Shown here: piece by piece, positions 1-7,352 of the stretch
Layout: every line of letters begins with the position of its first letter
Position numbering within the stretch: the first letter of the stretch is position 1
Assembly: GCA_028282395.1 (NCBI GenBank)
Contig: JANQHY010000055.1
Coordinates: 1 to 17,304 of the forward strand
Source: Gammaproteobacteria bacterium
GTDB lineage: Bacteria > Pseudomonadota > Gammaproteobacteria > UBA12402
DNA: 17,304 nt
Direction: 5' to 3'
The notes under the pieces: generated by a model
What the model saw: the letters and a program-made list of their open reading frames with translations, nothing else
The model's database searches: none
What the model was told of the DNA's origin: nothing
Translations under genes and position numbers: made by a program

Positions 1-162
1 CCGGCTGGTTTAATTCTCTATATGCTAGTCAACAATATCATCTCAGTGAGCCAACAGTGGTGGATAATTAAACACTACAAGGGCAAACCCAAAACAGAAA
101 AAAGCAAAAGCATTGCATGGAAAAAAACTAAGCAGGCGAATCGTAAAAATAGTAAGCGATGA
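1..162 (+). CDS. yidC: Membrane protein insertase YidC, C-terminal end (partial)
   Basis: The frame is open from the left edge and ends in TGA at 160-162, giving the last 53 residues. They start PAGLILYMLVNNIISVSQQWW, which matches the last transmembrane segment of YidC (compare SGLVLYWVVNN..S..QQW in enterobacterial YidC). A Lys/Arg-rich cytoplasmic tail follows, as is usual. YidC inserts and folds inner-membrane proteins, alone or with SecYEG. The stop overlaps the mnmE start in an ATGA arrangement, so the two genes are probably translationally coupled. The rest of the gene, and presumably rpmH-rnpA-yidD, lies left of the window. The identity rests on the short conserved segment plus the classic yidC-mnmE adjacency. 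Confidence 0.9.
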   Translation, partial: PAGLILYMLVNNIISVSQQWWIIKHYKGKPKTEKSKSIAWKKTKQANRKNSKR

Positions 163-1508
163 GCGCCCAACAGACAGAAACTATCGTTGCCGCCGTCACA
201 CCTCCGGGTCGTGCCGGCGTAGCGATTGTGCGAGTCTCTGGCCCTGCCACCCTTACGATTGCCGAAGCTATTCTGCGCCAACCACTAACACCACGCCATG
301 CTTACCATCTACCCTTTTATGACAGTGACGATACAGTTATTGATGAAGGAATAGCCTTACTCTTTCGCGCACCGAAGTCATTTACCGGTGAAGATATACT
401 TGAGTTACAAGGCCACGGTGCACCGGTGGTGGTTGATCGTCTAATTAAACGCGCAATTGAACTTGGTGCACGATTGGCTAAAGCAGGAGAGTTCTCACAA
501 CGCGCTTTTCTTAATGATAAAATGGATCTGGCCCAGGCTGAAGCCGTTGCTGACCTCATCGCTGCCAGTAGTGAAGAGGCCGCACGTTCTGCGGTACGTT
601 CACTACAAGGGGAGTTTTCAGCAAAAATTGACCAGCTGTTAGAGAAACTGATTGCGTTACGTTGCTATATTGAAGCCGCTATCGATTTTCCCGAAGAGGA
701 GATCGATTTTCTGACCGATGAGAAAATTCTTGTCGGCTTTGATACCATCATCACCATGCTTGATAACATTGAAGGAGCGGCACAACAAGGCTGTCTCCTG
801 AATGAGGGGATGACAATTGTTATTGCTGGCGCACCTAATGTTGGAAAATCGAGTCTATTAAACTGTCTGAGTGAACGCCCAACAGCCATTGTTACCGATA
901 TTGCTGGCACCACCCGTGATCTACTGCGGGAGCAGATCAATATCGATGGCCTGCCATTACATATTATTGATACTGCAGGGCTACGTGACAGTACAGATAT
1001 TGTTGAACAGCAGGGGATTCAGCTGGCAAGAAAAGCGATCGATGAGGCTGATAGAATTCTATGGTTAATCGATAGCAATCAACCGCGCACTGATATCGAC
1101 TTCAGCCACTTTCCTCACCATGAAGCCGTTACCATTATTTATAATAAGATCGATCTGAACGATCAATCAGCACGGCTAATTGATAAAGGTGAGCACGATG
1201 TTACCGAGATCTATATCTCAGTAAAACAGCAACTCGGCATTGACCTGTTAAAATCACATCTTAAAGCCTGCGCTGGTTTTCATGGCGGTGAGGGCACCTT
1301 CATCGCGCGTCGTCGCCATCTTGACGCACTACGGCGCACACGTGATGCGGTTATGCAGGGTAGGGAGCAGCTCGAGCAGTCACGCGCTGGTGAACTTGCA
1401 GCTGAAGAGCTGCGCCTAGGACAGCAAGCACTAGCAGAGATTACAGGCCAATTTAGTAGTGATGACCTGCTCGGTGAGATCTTCTCCAACTTCTGTATTG
1501 GTAAGTAA
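159..1508 (+). CDS. mnmE: tRNA modification GTPase MnmE (TrmE)
   Basis: A 449-residue protein (about 454 in E. coli). With MnmG it installs the cmnm5/nm5 group on the wobble uridine (U34) of certain tRNAs in the cytoplasm. Residues 1 to about 120 form the tetrahydrofolate-binding domain (PPGRAGVAIVRVSGP near the start); a helical domain follows, split by a GTPase domain. GTPase motifs seen: G1 GAPNVGKSS at 224-232 with the potassium-coordinating Asn227, G2 DIAGTTRD, G3 DTAGLR at 271, and G4 NKID at 329-332. The protein ends in the canonical FCIGK, whose Cys is catalytically important in the family. The ATG overlaps the yidC stop. The partner gene mnmG, which often follows in pseudomonad-type genomes, is not here; a converging accessory gene starts 12 bp after the stop and no terminator hairpin is visible between them. 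Confidence 0.97.
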   Translation: MSAQQTETIVAAVTPPGRAGVAIVRVSGPATLTIAEAILRQPLTPRHAYHLPFYDSDDTVIDEGIALLFRAPKSFTGEDILELQGHGAPVVVDRLIKRAIELGARLAKAGEFSQRAFLNDKMDLAQAEAVADLIAASSEEAARSAVRSLQGEFSAKIDQLLEKLIALRCYIEAAIDFPEEEIDFLTDEKILVGFDTIITMLDNIEGAAQQGCLLNEGMTIVIAGAPNVGKSSLLNCLSERPTAIVTDIAGTTRDLLREQINIDGLPLHIIDTAGLRDSTDIVEQQGIQLARKAIDEADRILWLIDSNQPRTDIDFSHFPHHEAVTIIYNKIDLNDQSARLIDKGEHDVTEIYISVKQQLGIDLLKSHLKACAGFHGGEGTFIARRRHLDALRRTRDAVMQGREQLEQSRAGELAAEELRLGQQALAEITGQFSSDDLLGEIFSNFCIGK

Positions 1509-1520
1509 TCTAAGCACTGC

Positions 1521-2750
1521 TCAGCCAAACAGACAACTCATGGGTACCGCCCATAAATTATTGCCAAATGGTATCGCCTTATCGCCAGTATATAGAATTA
1601 AACCAATAAATGGATGGCCAGACTTAACAAGATTATTATTAAACCACTGTAAATGGTTAAAATGCTCACGCTTAACTGATGCTCCCGCTTTCACTTCAAT
1701 ACCTAGTAACGCTCCATCATCACGCTCAATGAGAAAATCAATTTCCCGTTTTTCTCTATCGCGATAATGGTACAATTGATAGTCGGTTTGACAGTCAATA
1801 TTTGCTGACAGTTCATTGAAAATAAAAGTCTCTACCAATTTTCCAACTTTATCCCCATCCAGCCGAATCTGCTCAGGCATCCATTTTAGTATTGCTGCCA
1901 TCATACCACTATCACCCATATACAGTTTGGCACGCTTGCCAACACGACTATAATCGGTTTTAGTCCAGGCTGGGAGCCTGTCCAATAAGAAAAAAGCTTC
2001 GAGTACATTAATATAAGATTCCAATGTTGGTCTTTGAATTGCTAAACTACTCCCTATCGCAGAGAAATCAATATATTTACTTGACCAGGCTGCCAGCACT
2101 TCGAGTAAATTGCGCATACTCTCTTTGCGACGAATATTAACTACCTCTTTTACGTCATAGTCCAGTAGCGACTCGATATAATCTCTATACCACAAATTTT
2201 TTTCCTTGCCCTTAAGTCGCAATGGCTCTGGAAAACCTCCCTCTAATGCTATTTTAATAACATTATCTCTACCATAGTGCTCATTTGGAATATTGAATTG
2301 TAAATCAAATGCATTCTGCAAAAAATCGGCTTTTTTTTGATTAATCTCCCCGCGTGCAAGGGGCCGCAACCGTAGTTTAGTCACTCGCCCTGCTAAAGAT
2401 TCCATGACGCTGGGTAGTTTCTGAATATCTGCTGAACCGGTCAGTATATACTGACCAACTGATGTATCTTCATCAACCGCTTTCTTAATCGCCAATAATA
2501 ACTCTGGTACACGCTGTACTTCATCAATAATCATTAATTTTTTATTACGTTTAATAAACGTTTGCGGGTCACTTTTTGCTGCTTCTAATAACACCAGATC
2601 ATCTAATGTATGATAATCTGCGACGTCAGCACCCAACATCTGCACCAATGTGGTCTTTCCACTTTGTCGAGGCCCAACCAACATAATCACTCTTCTACTA
2701 TGCAGGGCAGCACTCATCCGTGAACTTAGCCAGCGCTTATACTTCATCAT
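1521..2750 (-). CDS. AAA+ ATPase of the DUF4143 family with PD-(D/E)XK-like C-terminus
   Basis: About 409 residues from the ATG at 2750. Walker A GPRQSGKTT is at residues 26-34; Walker B LMIIDEVQ ends around D76-E77. A sensor-like ILTGSAD follows, then the LAGRVTKLRLRPL block typical of the AAA_14/DUF4143 ATPases. The C-terminal part has EIDFLI (D338) and GIEVKAG (E352, K354), the D...ExK pattern of PD-(D/E)XK folds. The cellular role of this widespread, sporadically distributed family is not settled; nuclease activity here is only inferred. The longest frame opens at a TTG (2762), but that codon lies inside the first of four tandem repeats; ATG 2750 has GGA about 5 nt upstream, and ATG 2747 is also possible. 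The gene stands alone between mnmE and lemA and looks like an accessory insertion. Confidence 0.88.
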   Translation of the reverse strand: MMKYKRWLSSRMSAALHSRRVIMLVGPRQSGKTTLVQMLGADVADYHTLDDLVLLEAAKSDPQTFIKRNKKLMIIDEVQRVPELLLAIKKAVDEDTSVGQYILTGSADIQKLPSVMESLAGRVTKLRLRPLARGEINQKKADFLQNAFDLQFNIPNEHYGRDNVIKIALEGGFPEPLRLKGKEKNLWYRDYIESLLDYDVKEVVNIRRKESMRNLLEVLAAWSSKYIDFSAIGSSLAIQRPTLESYINVLEAFFLLDRLPAWTKTDYSRVGKRAKLYMGDSGMMAAILKWMPEQIRLDGDKVGKLVETFIFNELSANIDCQTDYQLYHYRDREKREIDFLIERDDGALLGIEVKAGASVKREHFNHLQWFNNNLVKSGHPFIGLILYTGDKAIPFGNNLWAVPMSCLFG

Positions 2751-2756
2751 TCTAAT

Positions 2757-2848
2757 CCGCAATATTATAAATTTAACTACCGCGATATTATATCTTAGAT
2801 TGCCGCAATATTACAAATAGAATGCCCGCGAAATTATAAGTTTACTTT
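2757..2848. repeat. Four tandem 23-bp direct repeats upstream of the AAA+ gene
   Basis: Units begin at 2757, 2780, 2803 and 2826, exactly 23 bp apart. Each has a conserved core of about 14 bp, CCGCRATATTATAA on the + strand, followed by a diverged spacer of about 9 bp. The fifth base alternates A, G, A, G. Read in the direction of the AAA+ gene the core is TTATAATATYGCGG, so each copy carries a TATAAT-like element. The array abuts the gene start, and copy 1 supplies the GCGG next to the start codon. It may be an operator for autoregulation or for another DNA-binding protein; that function is inference. Confidence 0.85.
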
Positions 2849-3155
2849 TAATTTCCAATCAACATATTGAATAATAATATTTATTTAAACTCTACTGCTT
2901 GCTTATTCTATCATACCAATTAGCTTGCGGTTTTTCGATAATCTGCCGCAAGTAAGTGATAATTAGAATGCGCATCATAAAACGCTAATCAGGCTATCTT
3001 AACTTTACTCTTTTATTTAACAATATCCATTCAAAAATATGTATTTATATTGAACAGTAGTGGCGGCCTATTTGTAGACAATTTAGCCAATATCATCTAT
3101 AGTTACCCTACTATAAAGAACCGTATACCTATAATGATAACTTCGGAGCACTATT
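2849..3155. other. Intergenic region upstream of lemA
   Basis: There is no convincing open frame. It is AT-rich and holds one perfect inverted repeat, CTTGCGG at 2924-2930 and CCGCAAG at 2946-2952, with a 15-nt T-rich spacer. A candidate lemA promoter lies at its right end. Nothing else is recognised. Confidence 0.5.
3130..3135 (+). promoter_or_regulatory. Candidate -10 element for lemA
   Basis: A perfect TATAAT sits 20 bp before the lemA start, and a TATAAA lies just upstream at 3112-3117. No good -35 hexamer stands at 16-18 bp from either, so the assignment is tentative. A Shine-Dalgarno GGAG at 3145-3148 lies 7 nt before the ATG. Confidence 0.35.
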
Positions 3156-3734
3156 ATGAATAAGACACTTATTATCATATTGATTATTCTAGCGATTCTT
3201 ATTGTTGGCTTTATTAAAATTTATAACCAGCTAATCGCTTTGATCGAGGCGGTACGCAATAATCAAAAACAGATCGATATTCAGCTTGACCGACGCTATA
3301 AAGTATTTGAATCCCTTATTAATGTCGTGAAAAAATATATGGATTATGAAAAAACGACACTAAAAGATGTTGTCGCGCTACGTAATCAAGCACAACAAGC
3401 TGCCAAACAGGGAGATCAAAAAGGGCGTATCGCTGCTGAAAATGCTATCTCGAAAATTGCTGGTGGGATCAACCTGGTCTTTGAACAGTATCCCGACCTG
3501 AAAGCCAATCAAAATGCGCTACAGCTACAAGAAGAGATAGTCAATACCGAAAATAAGTTGGCCTATTCAAAACAGGCATTAAACGACAGTATTGAAACTT
3601 ACAACGCTACAAAAAAATCCTTCATTCAATCAATCGTAGTAAGTGTCTGCAAAAAACTCGATCAGGACTTCACCTACTGGCAACTGGAGGAGGGTGACGT
3701 GAAAAAGCTCGAAGATTATAAGGTCGAACTTTAA
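3156..3734 (+). CDS. lemA: LemA family membrane-anchored protein
   Basis: A 192-residue protein. Residues about 4-22 are a hydrophobic N-terminal anchor (LIIILIILAILIVGFI). The rest is a charged helical domain with the LemA signature: IYNQLIALIEAVRNNQKQIDIQLDRR, then LINVVKKYMDYE and a conserved LQEEIVNTENKLAYSKQALND block. The family usually has the N-terminus outside or at the membrane and a long antiparallel helical bundle; its biochemical role is unknown. It is commonly encoded beside HtpX-like proteases, as here, and probably works with that protease in membrane-protein quality control. The start has GGAG 7 nt upstream. The next gene begins 28 bp after the stop, with no terminator between, so the two form an operon. 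Confidence 0.93.
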   Translation: MNKTLIIILIILAILIVGFIKIYNQLIALIEAVRNNQKQIDIQLDRRYKVFESLINVVKKYMDYEKTTLKDVVALRNQAQQAAKQGDQKGRIAAENAISKIAGGINLVFEQYPDLKANQNALQLQEEIVNTENKLAYSKQALNDSIETYNATKKSFIQSIVVSVCKKLDQDFTYWQLEEGDVKKLEDYKVEL

Positions 3735-3762
3735 TCAATCATCCTCTTAATAGGATAATACG

Positions 3763-4890
3763 ATGAGCGATTCACTAAAAGATTATAGTCAGAAAACCAC
3801 TGACTGGCGCAAAAGTATTCGTCAAAATAGTTCGCGTACTTACCAAATTATTGCTATTTTCATTATTATTTATGTCGCTCTGGGTTTATTAGTCGACATG
3901 TTCATTCAGACCAGTATTCTTTACACCCACCATATTAGCTACTATGGCCATGCCAATTATAGTCAGGTGTTAACTGGTCCTAACCTATGGCAAATCTTCA
4001 AAGCACTCATTACTTTTCAGGTATGGCCAATCGCAACGATGATTACAGTAGCCGTGGCAATAATCTCTCTATGGGTAACTTATGCACTCTATGATCGCTT
4101 GATGTTACTTGGAACTGAGTACAAACAACTCACCGGCAAAAAAGATGAGAGTCTATTAGAGCAACAGATTTATAATGTTGTCGAAGAGATGAAAATTGCT
4201 GCCGGGATGCCTTATATGCCAAAAGTTTTCTTGATTAATGCCGATTATATGAATGCCTTTGCTAGCGGCTACAGTGAAAAGTCAGCAATGGTGGCAATTA
4301 CCCGTGGCTTAGCAGAAAAACTTGATCGCCAAGAACTGCAAGCAGTGATGGCACATGAGCTCAGCCATATTCGCCACCAAGATATAAAATTAACATTAAC
4401 CGCTGCCGTATTAAGTAATTTAGTGTTAATGATTATTGATACACTATTTTATGCAGCACTCTTTTCTGGTGCTGGCCGCGGTCGCGGACGTGACTCACGT
4501 AATGGCAATTACCTATTTATTATCATTATTGTTCTCCGTTATCTGTTACCGCTGATTACGGTGCTGCTAACACTCTACCTAAGCCGAACGCGCGAGTATA
4601 TGGCAGATGCCGGTGCAGTTGAACTGATGCGCGATAATAAACCACTAGCCAATGCACTGATGAAAATCCATCAAGACCATGTCAGTAATCGCGAGCAGTA
4701 TCGTCAAGACTATCGCAAAACACCGCACGAATCGGTAAGACGAGAGTCTTATATTTTTGATCCTGTACAGGCTGGCATTGAATCTGTTCAATCGGTGACC
4801 GAAATGTTCTCGACTCATCCTGGTTTTGATAAACGTTTAGCCGCGCTTGGTTTTAAAAGAGAAAACAACACTGGGACAAAAAGAACTTAA
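3763..4890 (+). CDS. HtpX-like M48 family membrane zinc metallopeptidase
   Basis: A 375-residue protein, longer than E. coli HtpX (about 293) because of an extended N-terminal part. The M48 zinc motif HELSH is at residues 198-202 and the third ligand is E278 in SRTREYMADAGAVELM, so the catalytic site is intact. Predicted membrane segments are around residues 28-50 and 90-113, then two after the HExxH motif at about 213-235 and 247-270. A Gly/Arg-rich loop GAGRGRGRDSRNGN separates the last two. The family degrades damaged or misassembled inner-membrane proteins. The pairing with lemA directly upstream is a known association. A GGATAA stretch precedes the ATG. I leave the symbol blank because this longer subgroup is distinct from enterobacterial HtpX. 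It ends a few bases from the convergent 4898 gene. Confidence 0.92.
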   Translation: MSDSLKDYSQKTTDWRKSIRQNSSRTYQIIAIFIIIYVALGLLVDMFIQTSILYTHHISYYGHANYSQVLTGPNLWQIFKALITFQVWPIATMITVAVAIISLWVTYALYDRLMLLGTEYKQLTGKKDESLLEQQIYNVVEEMKIAAGMPYMPKVFLINADYMNAFASGYSEKSAMVAITRGLAEKLDRQELQAVMAHELSHIRHQDIKLTLTAAVLSNLVLMIIDTLFYAALFSGAGRGRGRDSRNGNYLFIIIIVLRYLLPLITVLLTLYLSRTREYMADAGAVELMRDNKPLANALMKIHQDHVSNREQYRQDYRKTPHESVRRESYIFDPVQAGIESVQSVTEMFSTHPGFDKRLAALGFKRENNTGTKRT

Positions 4891-4891
4891 C

Positions 4892-4915
4892 GCGGCACTA
4901 GCGCGATAGTGCCGC
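4892..4915. terminator. Hairpin shared by converging genes
   Basis: A perfect 9-bp stem, GCGGCACTA and TAGTGCCGC, with a 6-nt loop covers the gap between the converging stops and the last codons of the minus-strand gene. On the minus strand it is followed after several bases by CTTTTT; on the plus strand no T tract follows. It is therefore a better terminator for the minus-strand gene than for the protease operon. Confidence 0.5.
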
Positions 4916-5686
4916 AGCAGCCATACGTTTAGCCGCATCAAACAATAGCCACTTATCTCCGGGAACACCATCGCCTTGATTATGCTCACGCCAATGGTCA
5001 TAACGCGCTGCGGTCTCTTTAATAACCTCTTCATCAGCTAATTGAATCGTTCCACCCGTTGACATTGTTGTTACCTGGAGTTTGCAACTATTTTCCAGAT
5101 AGTAGTGATACCAAAAGGCTTCGGCAATGTCGCTGCCAATGGTTAGCAAGCCGTGATTTCTTAGAATCATGCAGTTGTTATTGCCTAAATCTTCGAGTAA
5201 TTTTTTTTGATCATTGTCGTGGATAAAGAGTGTATCAAAATTGTGATATCCAATACGATTATGAAACATCATCGCAATCTGATCTAATAACAGTAATCCC
5301 TCTTTTAAAGATGAGACCGCTGTACCATACAATGAGTGAGTATGAAGAATTGTTTGAATATCACTGCGACCACGATAAATAGCGCGATGAACTGTACAGC
5401 CATTATTATTAAGTGGGTGGCCATGCGGGCTGTCAATAATATTCCCATCAAAATCTACTTTCAGTAAATTCTCGGCGCAGATCTCCTTAAATGCTACACC
5501 AAAAGGATTAATCAACAATGCCTCTTCGCCAGGTACACGCACTGATAAATGCGTTACAATCAGATCACTCCAACCAAAATAGTCAAAAATATGGTAAAGT
5601 GCCGCCAGTTGCTGGCGTAGGTTACCTTCAGATAACTCTGTTGCCTGGTTAATTGATGCACGAATGGTTTCACCTGTTACTGCCAT
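4898..5686 (-). CDS. Class II aldolase/adducin-fold protein
   Basis: A 262-residue cytoplasmic protein of the class II aldolase/adducin N-terminal superfamily. Zinc-site histidines are H115 and H117 (TILHTHS) and H178 (LRNHGLLTIG). Also typical are THLSVR near residue 45 and VHRAIYRGRSDI at 99-110. In fuculose-1-phosphate aldolase a catalytic Glu lies four residues before the conserved His of the last motif; here that position (96) is Gly. The metal site is kept but classical aldolase chemistry is doubtful, as in many adducin-like family members. The substrate is unknown. The ATG at 5686 follows a strong AGGGGGA Shine-Dalgarno. It is a single gene, divergent from the 6012 gene and convergent with the lemA operon. 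Confidence 0.88.
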   Translation of the reverse strand: MAVTGETIRASINQATELSEGNLRQQLAALYHIFDYFGWSDLIVTHLSVRVPGEEALLINPFGVAFKEICAENLLKVDFDGNIIDSPHGHPLNNNGCTVHRAIYRGRSDIQTILHTHSLYGTAVSSLKEGLLLLDQIAMMFHNRIGYHNFDTLFIHDNDQKKLLEDLGNNNCMILRNHGLLTIGSDIAEAFWYHYYLENSCKLQVTTMSTGGTIQLADEEVIKETAARYDHWREHNQGDGVPGDKWLLFDAAKRMAAAALSR

Positions 5687-6011
5687 GATTCCCCCTAAAA
5701 CTATTTTCTTATTAGCGTAATGATTCTACGCTATCTTTAGCAAAAAAATAATGGGTAATTTACGACTATACAAAAAGAATAGACGCAACCAGCTATTGGT
5801 TCCCCCATATGCCTCTGATTATAAAAGATAAAGTTATCTAATTTTTACAGCAACTTAGACTTGCTGGCAACCAGCTGATTTATATAGAGAATTTACTGAT
5901 AACTGGTTGAAATAATTAATGAATTCTCTTAAAAGGGTTGCTTTTTTTGTGATTTTAGTGTAATATTTAATTATACCCATTCGTAATCTTCTATTATTTG
6001 AGGTGATTGTC
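5687..6011. other. Divergent intergenic region with inverted repeats
   Basis: There is no open frame. TAGCGTA at 5713-5719 and TACGCTA at 5727-5733 form a perfect inverted repeat about 27 bp before the minus-strand ATG, a possible operator or leader hairpin. GCAACCAGCT occurs twice (5785-5794 and 5867-5876) and CTGGTTG, the complement of CAACCAG, once at 5903-5909. The plus-strand promoter of the 6012 gene lies at the right end. Confidence 0.5.
5938..5966 (+). promoter_or_regulatory. Sigma70-type promoter of the 6012 gene
   Basis: TTGCTT at 5938-5943 and TAATAT at 5961-5966 are separated by exactly 17 bp, which is T-rich. The predicted transcription start near 5973 gives a leader of about 40 nt ending in a strong Shine-Dalgarno. 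This is one of the best -35/-10 pairs in the window. Confidence 0.6.
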
Positions 6012-6437
6012 ATGCAATCCAAAAAGCAGAAAAAAACGTCGGAAAATTCTCAGAATATTGCTCTTGAGACATTCGATCAGCTGTTTGTCGGCCCAACTGG
6101 AGATGGCGGTCTGGTTGAATTAGGTGCTGAAATCGCAGAACGTACCAATAATACTCAGGATGTCGGTTCTTCAACCGCTAAAATGGTGAAAAGTATTGCT
6201 GCTAAGAGCCATAATGCTTCAACTAATCTGCATAAGGCATCTGATAATATCATGGATATTGGTAATAATTTTGAATCACTGCATGATTTCACAAAAGGTG
6301 TTAATGATGTTGCTAAACATGGTGCTAATCTTTTATCAACCAGTGGCATGTTCGCAGCGAAGGTAACTGACTTACATGATGCTGCCAAAGCAGTTGGGCA
6401 TTTAGCAAATGTCGTAACTAACCTGCTTTCATCATAA
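6012..6437 (+). CDS. Small helical protein of unknown function
   Basis: I do not recognise a family. From the ATG at 6012 it has 141 residues. A longer frame opens at GTG 6003, but that GTG is part of the GAGGTGAT Shine-Dalgarno, which lies 5 nt before the ATG; so I take 6012. The N-terminus is Lys-rich (MQSKKQKKTSENSQN). A GPTGDGG turn near residue 30 precedes a long stretch rich in Ala, Ser, Asn, Asp and His that looks mostly amphipathic-helical (TAKMVKSIAAKS, NLHKASDNIMDIGNNF, AAKVTDLHDAAKAVGHLAN). There is no signal peptide, no clear transmembrane segment and no Cys. It favours GCT, GGT and CGT codons, hinting at good expression. It is monocistronic, with a well-spaced promoter before and a strong terminator after. 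It could be a phasin-like or other coat-forming helical protein, or a lineage-specific secreted protein; this is speculation. Confidence 0.75.
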   Translation: MQSKKQKKTSENSQNIALETFDQLFVGPTGDGGLVELGAEIAERTNNTQDVGSSTAKMVKSIAAKSHNASTNLHKASDNIMDIGNNFESLHDFTKGVNDVAKHGANLLSTSGMFAAKVTDLHDAAKAVGHLANVVTNLLSS

Positions 6438-6468
6438 CACTATTATTTAGTTTCCCCGTAAATTGCTC

Positions 6469-6508
6469 ATTAACCGCCACTATGTTAACATAGTGGCGGT
6501 TAATTTTT
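6469..6508 (+). terminator. Rho-independent terminator, 36-bp perfect palindrome
   Basis: Positions 6469-6504 form a perfect palindrome centred on GTTAAC. Its arms contain ACCGCCACTATG and CATAGTGGCGGT, and TTTTT follows at 6504-6508. It lies 31 bp after the stop of the 6012 gene. The T tract is on the plus strand only, so it should end that transcript and insulate yaaA. Confidence 0.88.
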
Positions 6509-6566
6509 ATGCTTTACGCACAGTGCGGGGCCTCTACTTTATAAAAGATAATCAGGAATATGGATA

Positions 6567-7340
6567 ATGAGTCTATTACTGCTTTTATCACCAGCAAAAA
6601 AACAGTTAGCTGAAACACCGGCAATCTCTTGTCGTATGACACAACCGCGACTAAAAGATAATACTGCACTGTTAGTAAACTATTTAAAAAAACTTGATGC
6701 TAAAACACTTTCCAATGAACTTGGTATCAGTGACAAATTAGCGCAACTTAATCATCAGCGCTACCAGCAATTTGATGTCAACCATTATCGTCAAACCAAT
6801 GCCACGCCAGCATTATGGACCTTTCAAGGTGATGTCTATCGTCAACTAGATGCTGCCACACTCAATAGTAGCGCTATTACGTATGCCCAGAAACATTTAC
6901 GCCTACTCTCAGCACTATACGGCCTACTACGGCCACTTGACCTTATTCAACCTTATCGCCTCGAAATGAGTTGTAAACTTAGTAATAAAAAATTTAATAC
7001 CCTTTACCACTTCTGGCAAGAAAAAATCACTGCCCTACTTAATCGTGATAGTGATAATAAGACTACTCTGATTAATTTAGCCTCGTCCGAATATAGCAGT
7101 GCTATTAATCAGGAGACATTACAAGCACCAATCATAACAATAGGCTTCCGCCAACAACGTCAGGGCCAAATAAAGAATATAGGTTTAAAGGCAAAGCGCG
7201 CTCGCGGTCAAATGGCGCGCTTTATTATTGAACGGCAGCTACAAAAAGTAGACGCTATAAAACGCTTCACATGCGAGGGTTACCAATTTACTGATTCACT
7301 CTCTAATGAACAGAATTGGGTATTTGTCACTAAACAATAA
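6567..7340 (+). CDS. yaaA: Peroxide stress protein YaaA (UPF0246)
   Basis: A 257-residue cytoplasmic protein, the usual family length. Family signatures are LLLLSPAKK at the N-terminus, ALWTFQGDVYRQLDA near 85-100, LRLLSALYGLLRPLDLIQPYRLEM near 110-135, INLASSEYSSAI, and KAKRARGQMARFII near 210-223. In E. coli YaaA belongs to the OxyR response and lowers free intracellular iron during H2O2 stress; a DNA-binding role has also been proposed. The ATG at 6567 has AGGA at 6554-6557. An ATG at 6559 is out of frame. A peroxiredoxin gene starts 12 bp after the stop, so both are probably one oxidative-stress operon. Confidence 0.96.
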   Translation: MSLLLLLSPAKKQLAETPAISCRMTQPRLKDNTALLVNYLKKLDAKTLSNELGISDKLAQLNHQRYQQFDVNHYRQTNATPALWTFQGDVYRQLDAATLNSSAITYAQKHLRLLSALYGLLRPLDLIQPYRLEMSCKLSNKKFNTLYHFWQEKITALLNRDSDNKTTLINLASSEYSSAINQETLQAPIITIGFRQQRQGQIKNIGLKAKRARGQMARFIIERQLQKVDAIKRFTCEGYQFTDSLSNEQNWVFVTKQ

Positions 7341-7352
7341 TAGGGGAAAACG

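Noticed and set aside
1459..1767. 102-aa plus-strand frame spanning the mnmE end and the AAA+ gene
   Set aside because: It overlaps two well-supported genes and has no family resemblance.
2924..2952. Inverted repeat CTTGCGG/CCGCAAG as a terminator
   Set aside because: The 15-nt loop is long and no T run follows on either strand; kept only as a note in the intergenic entry.
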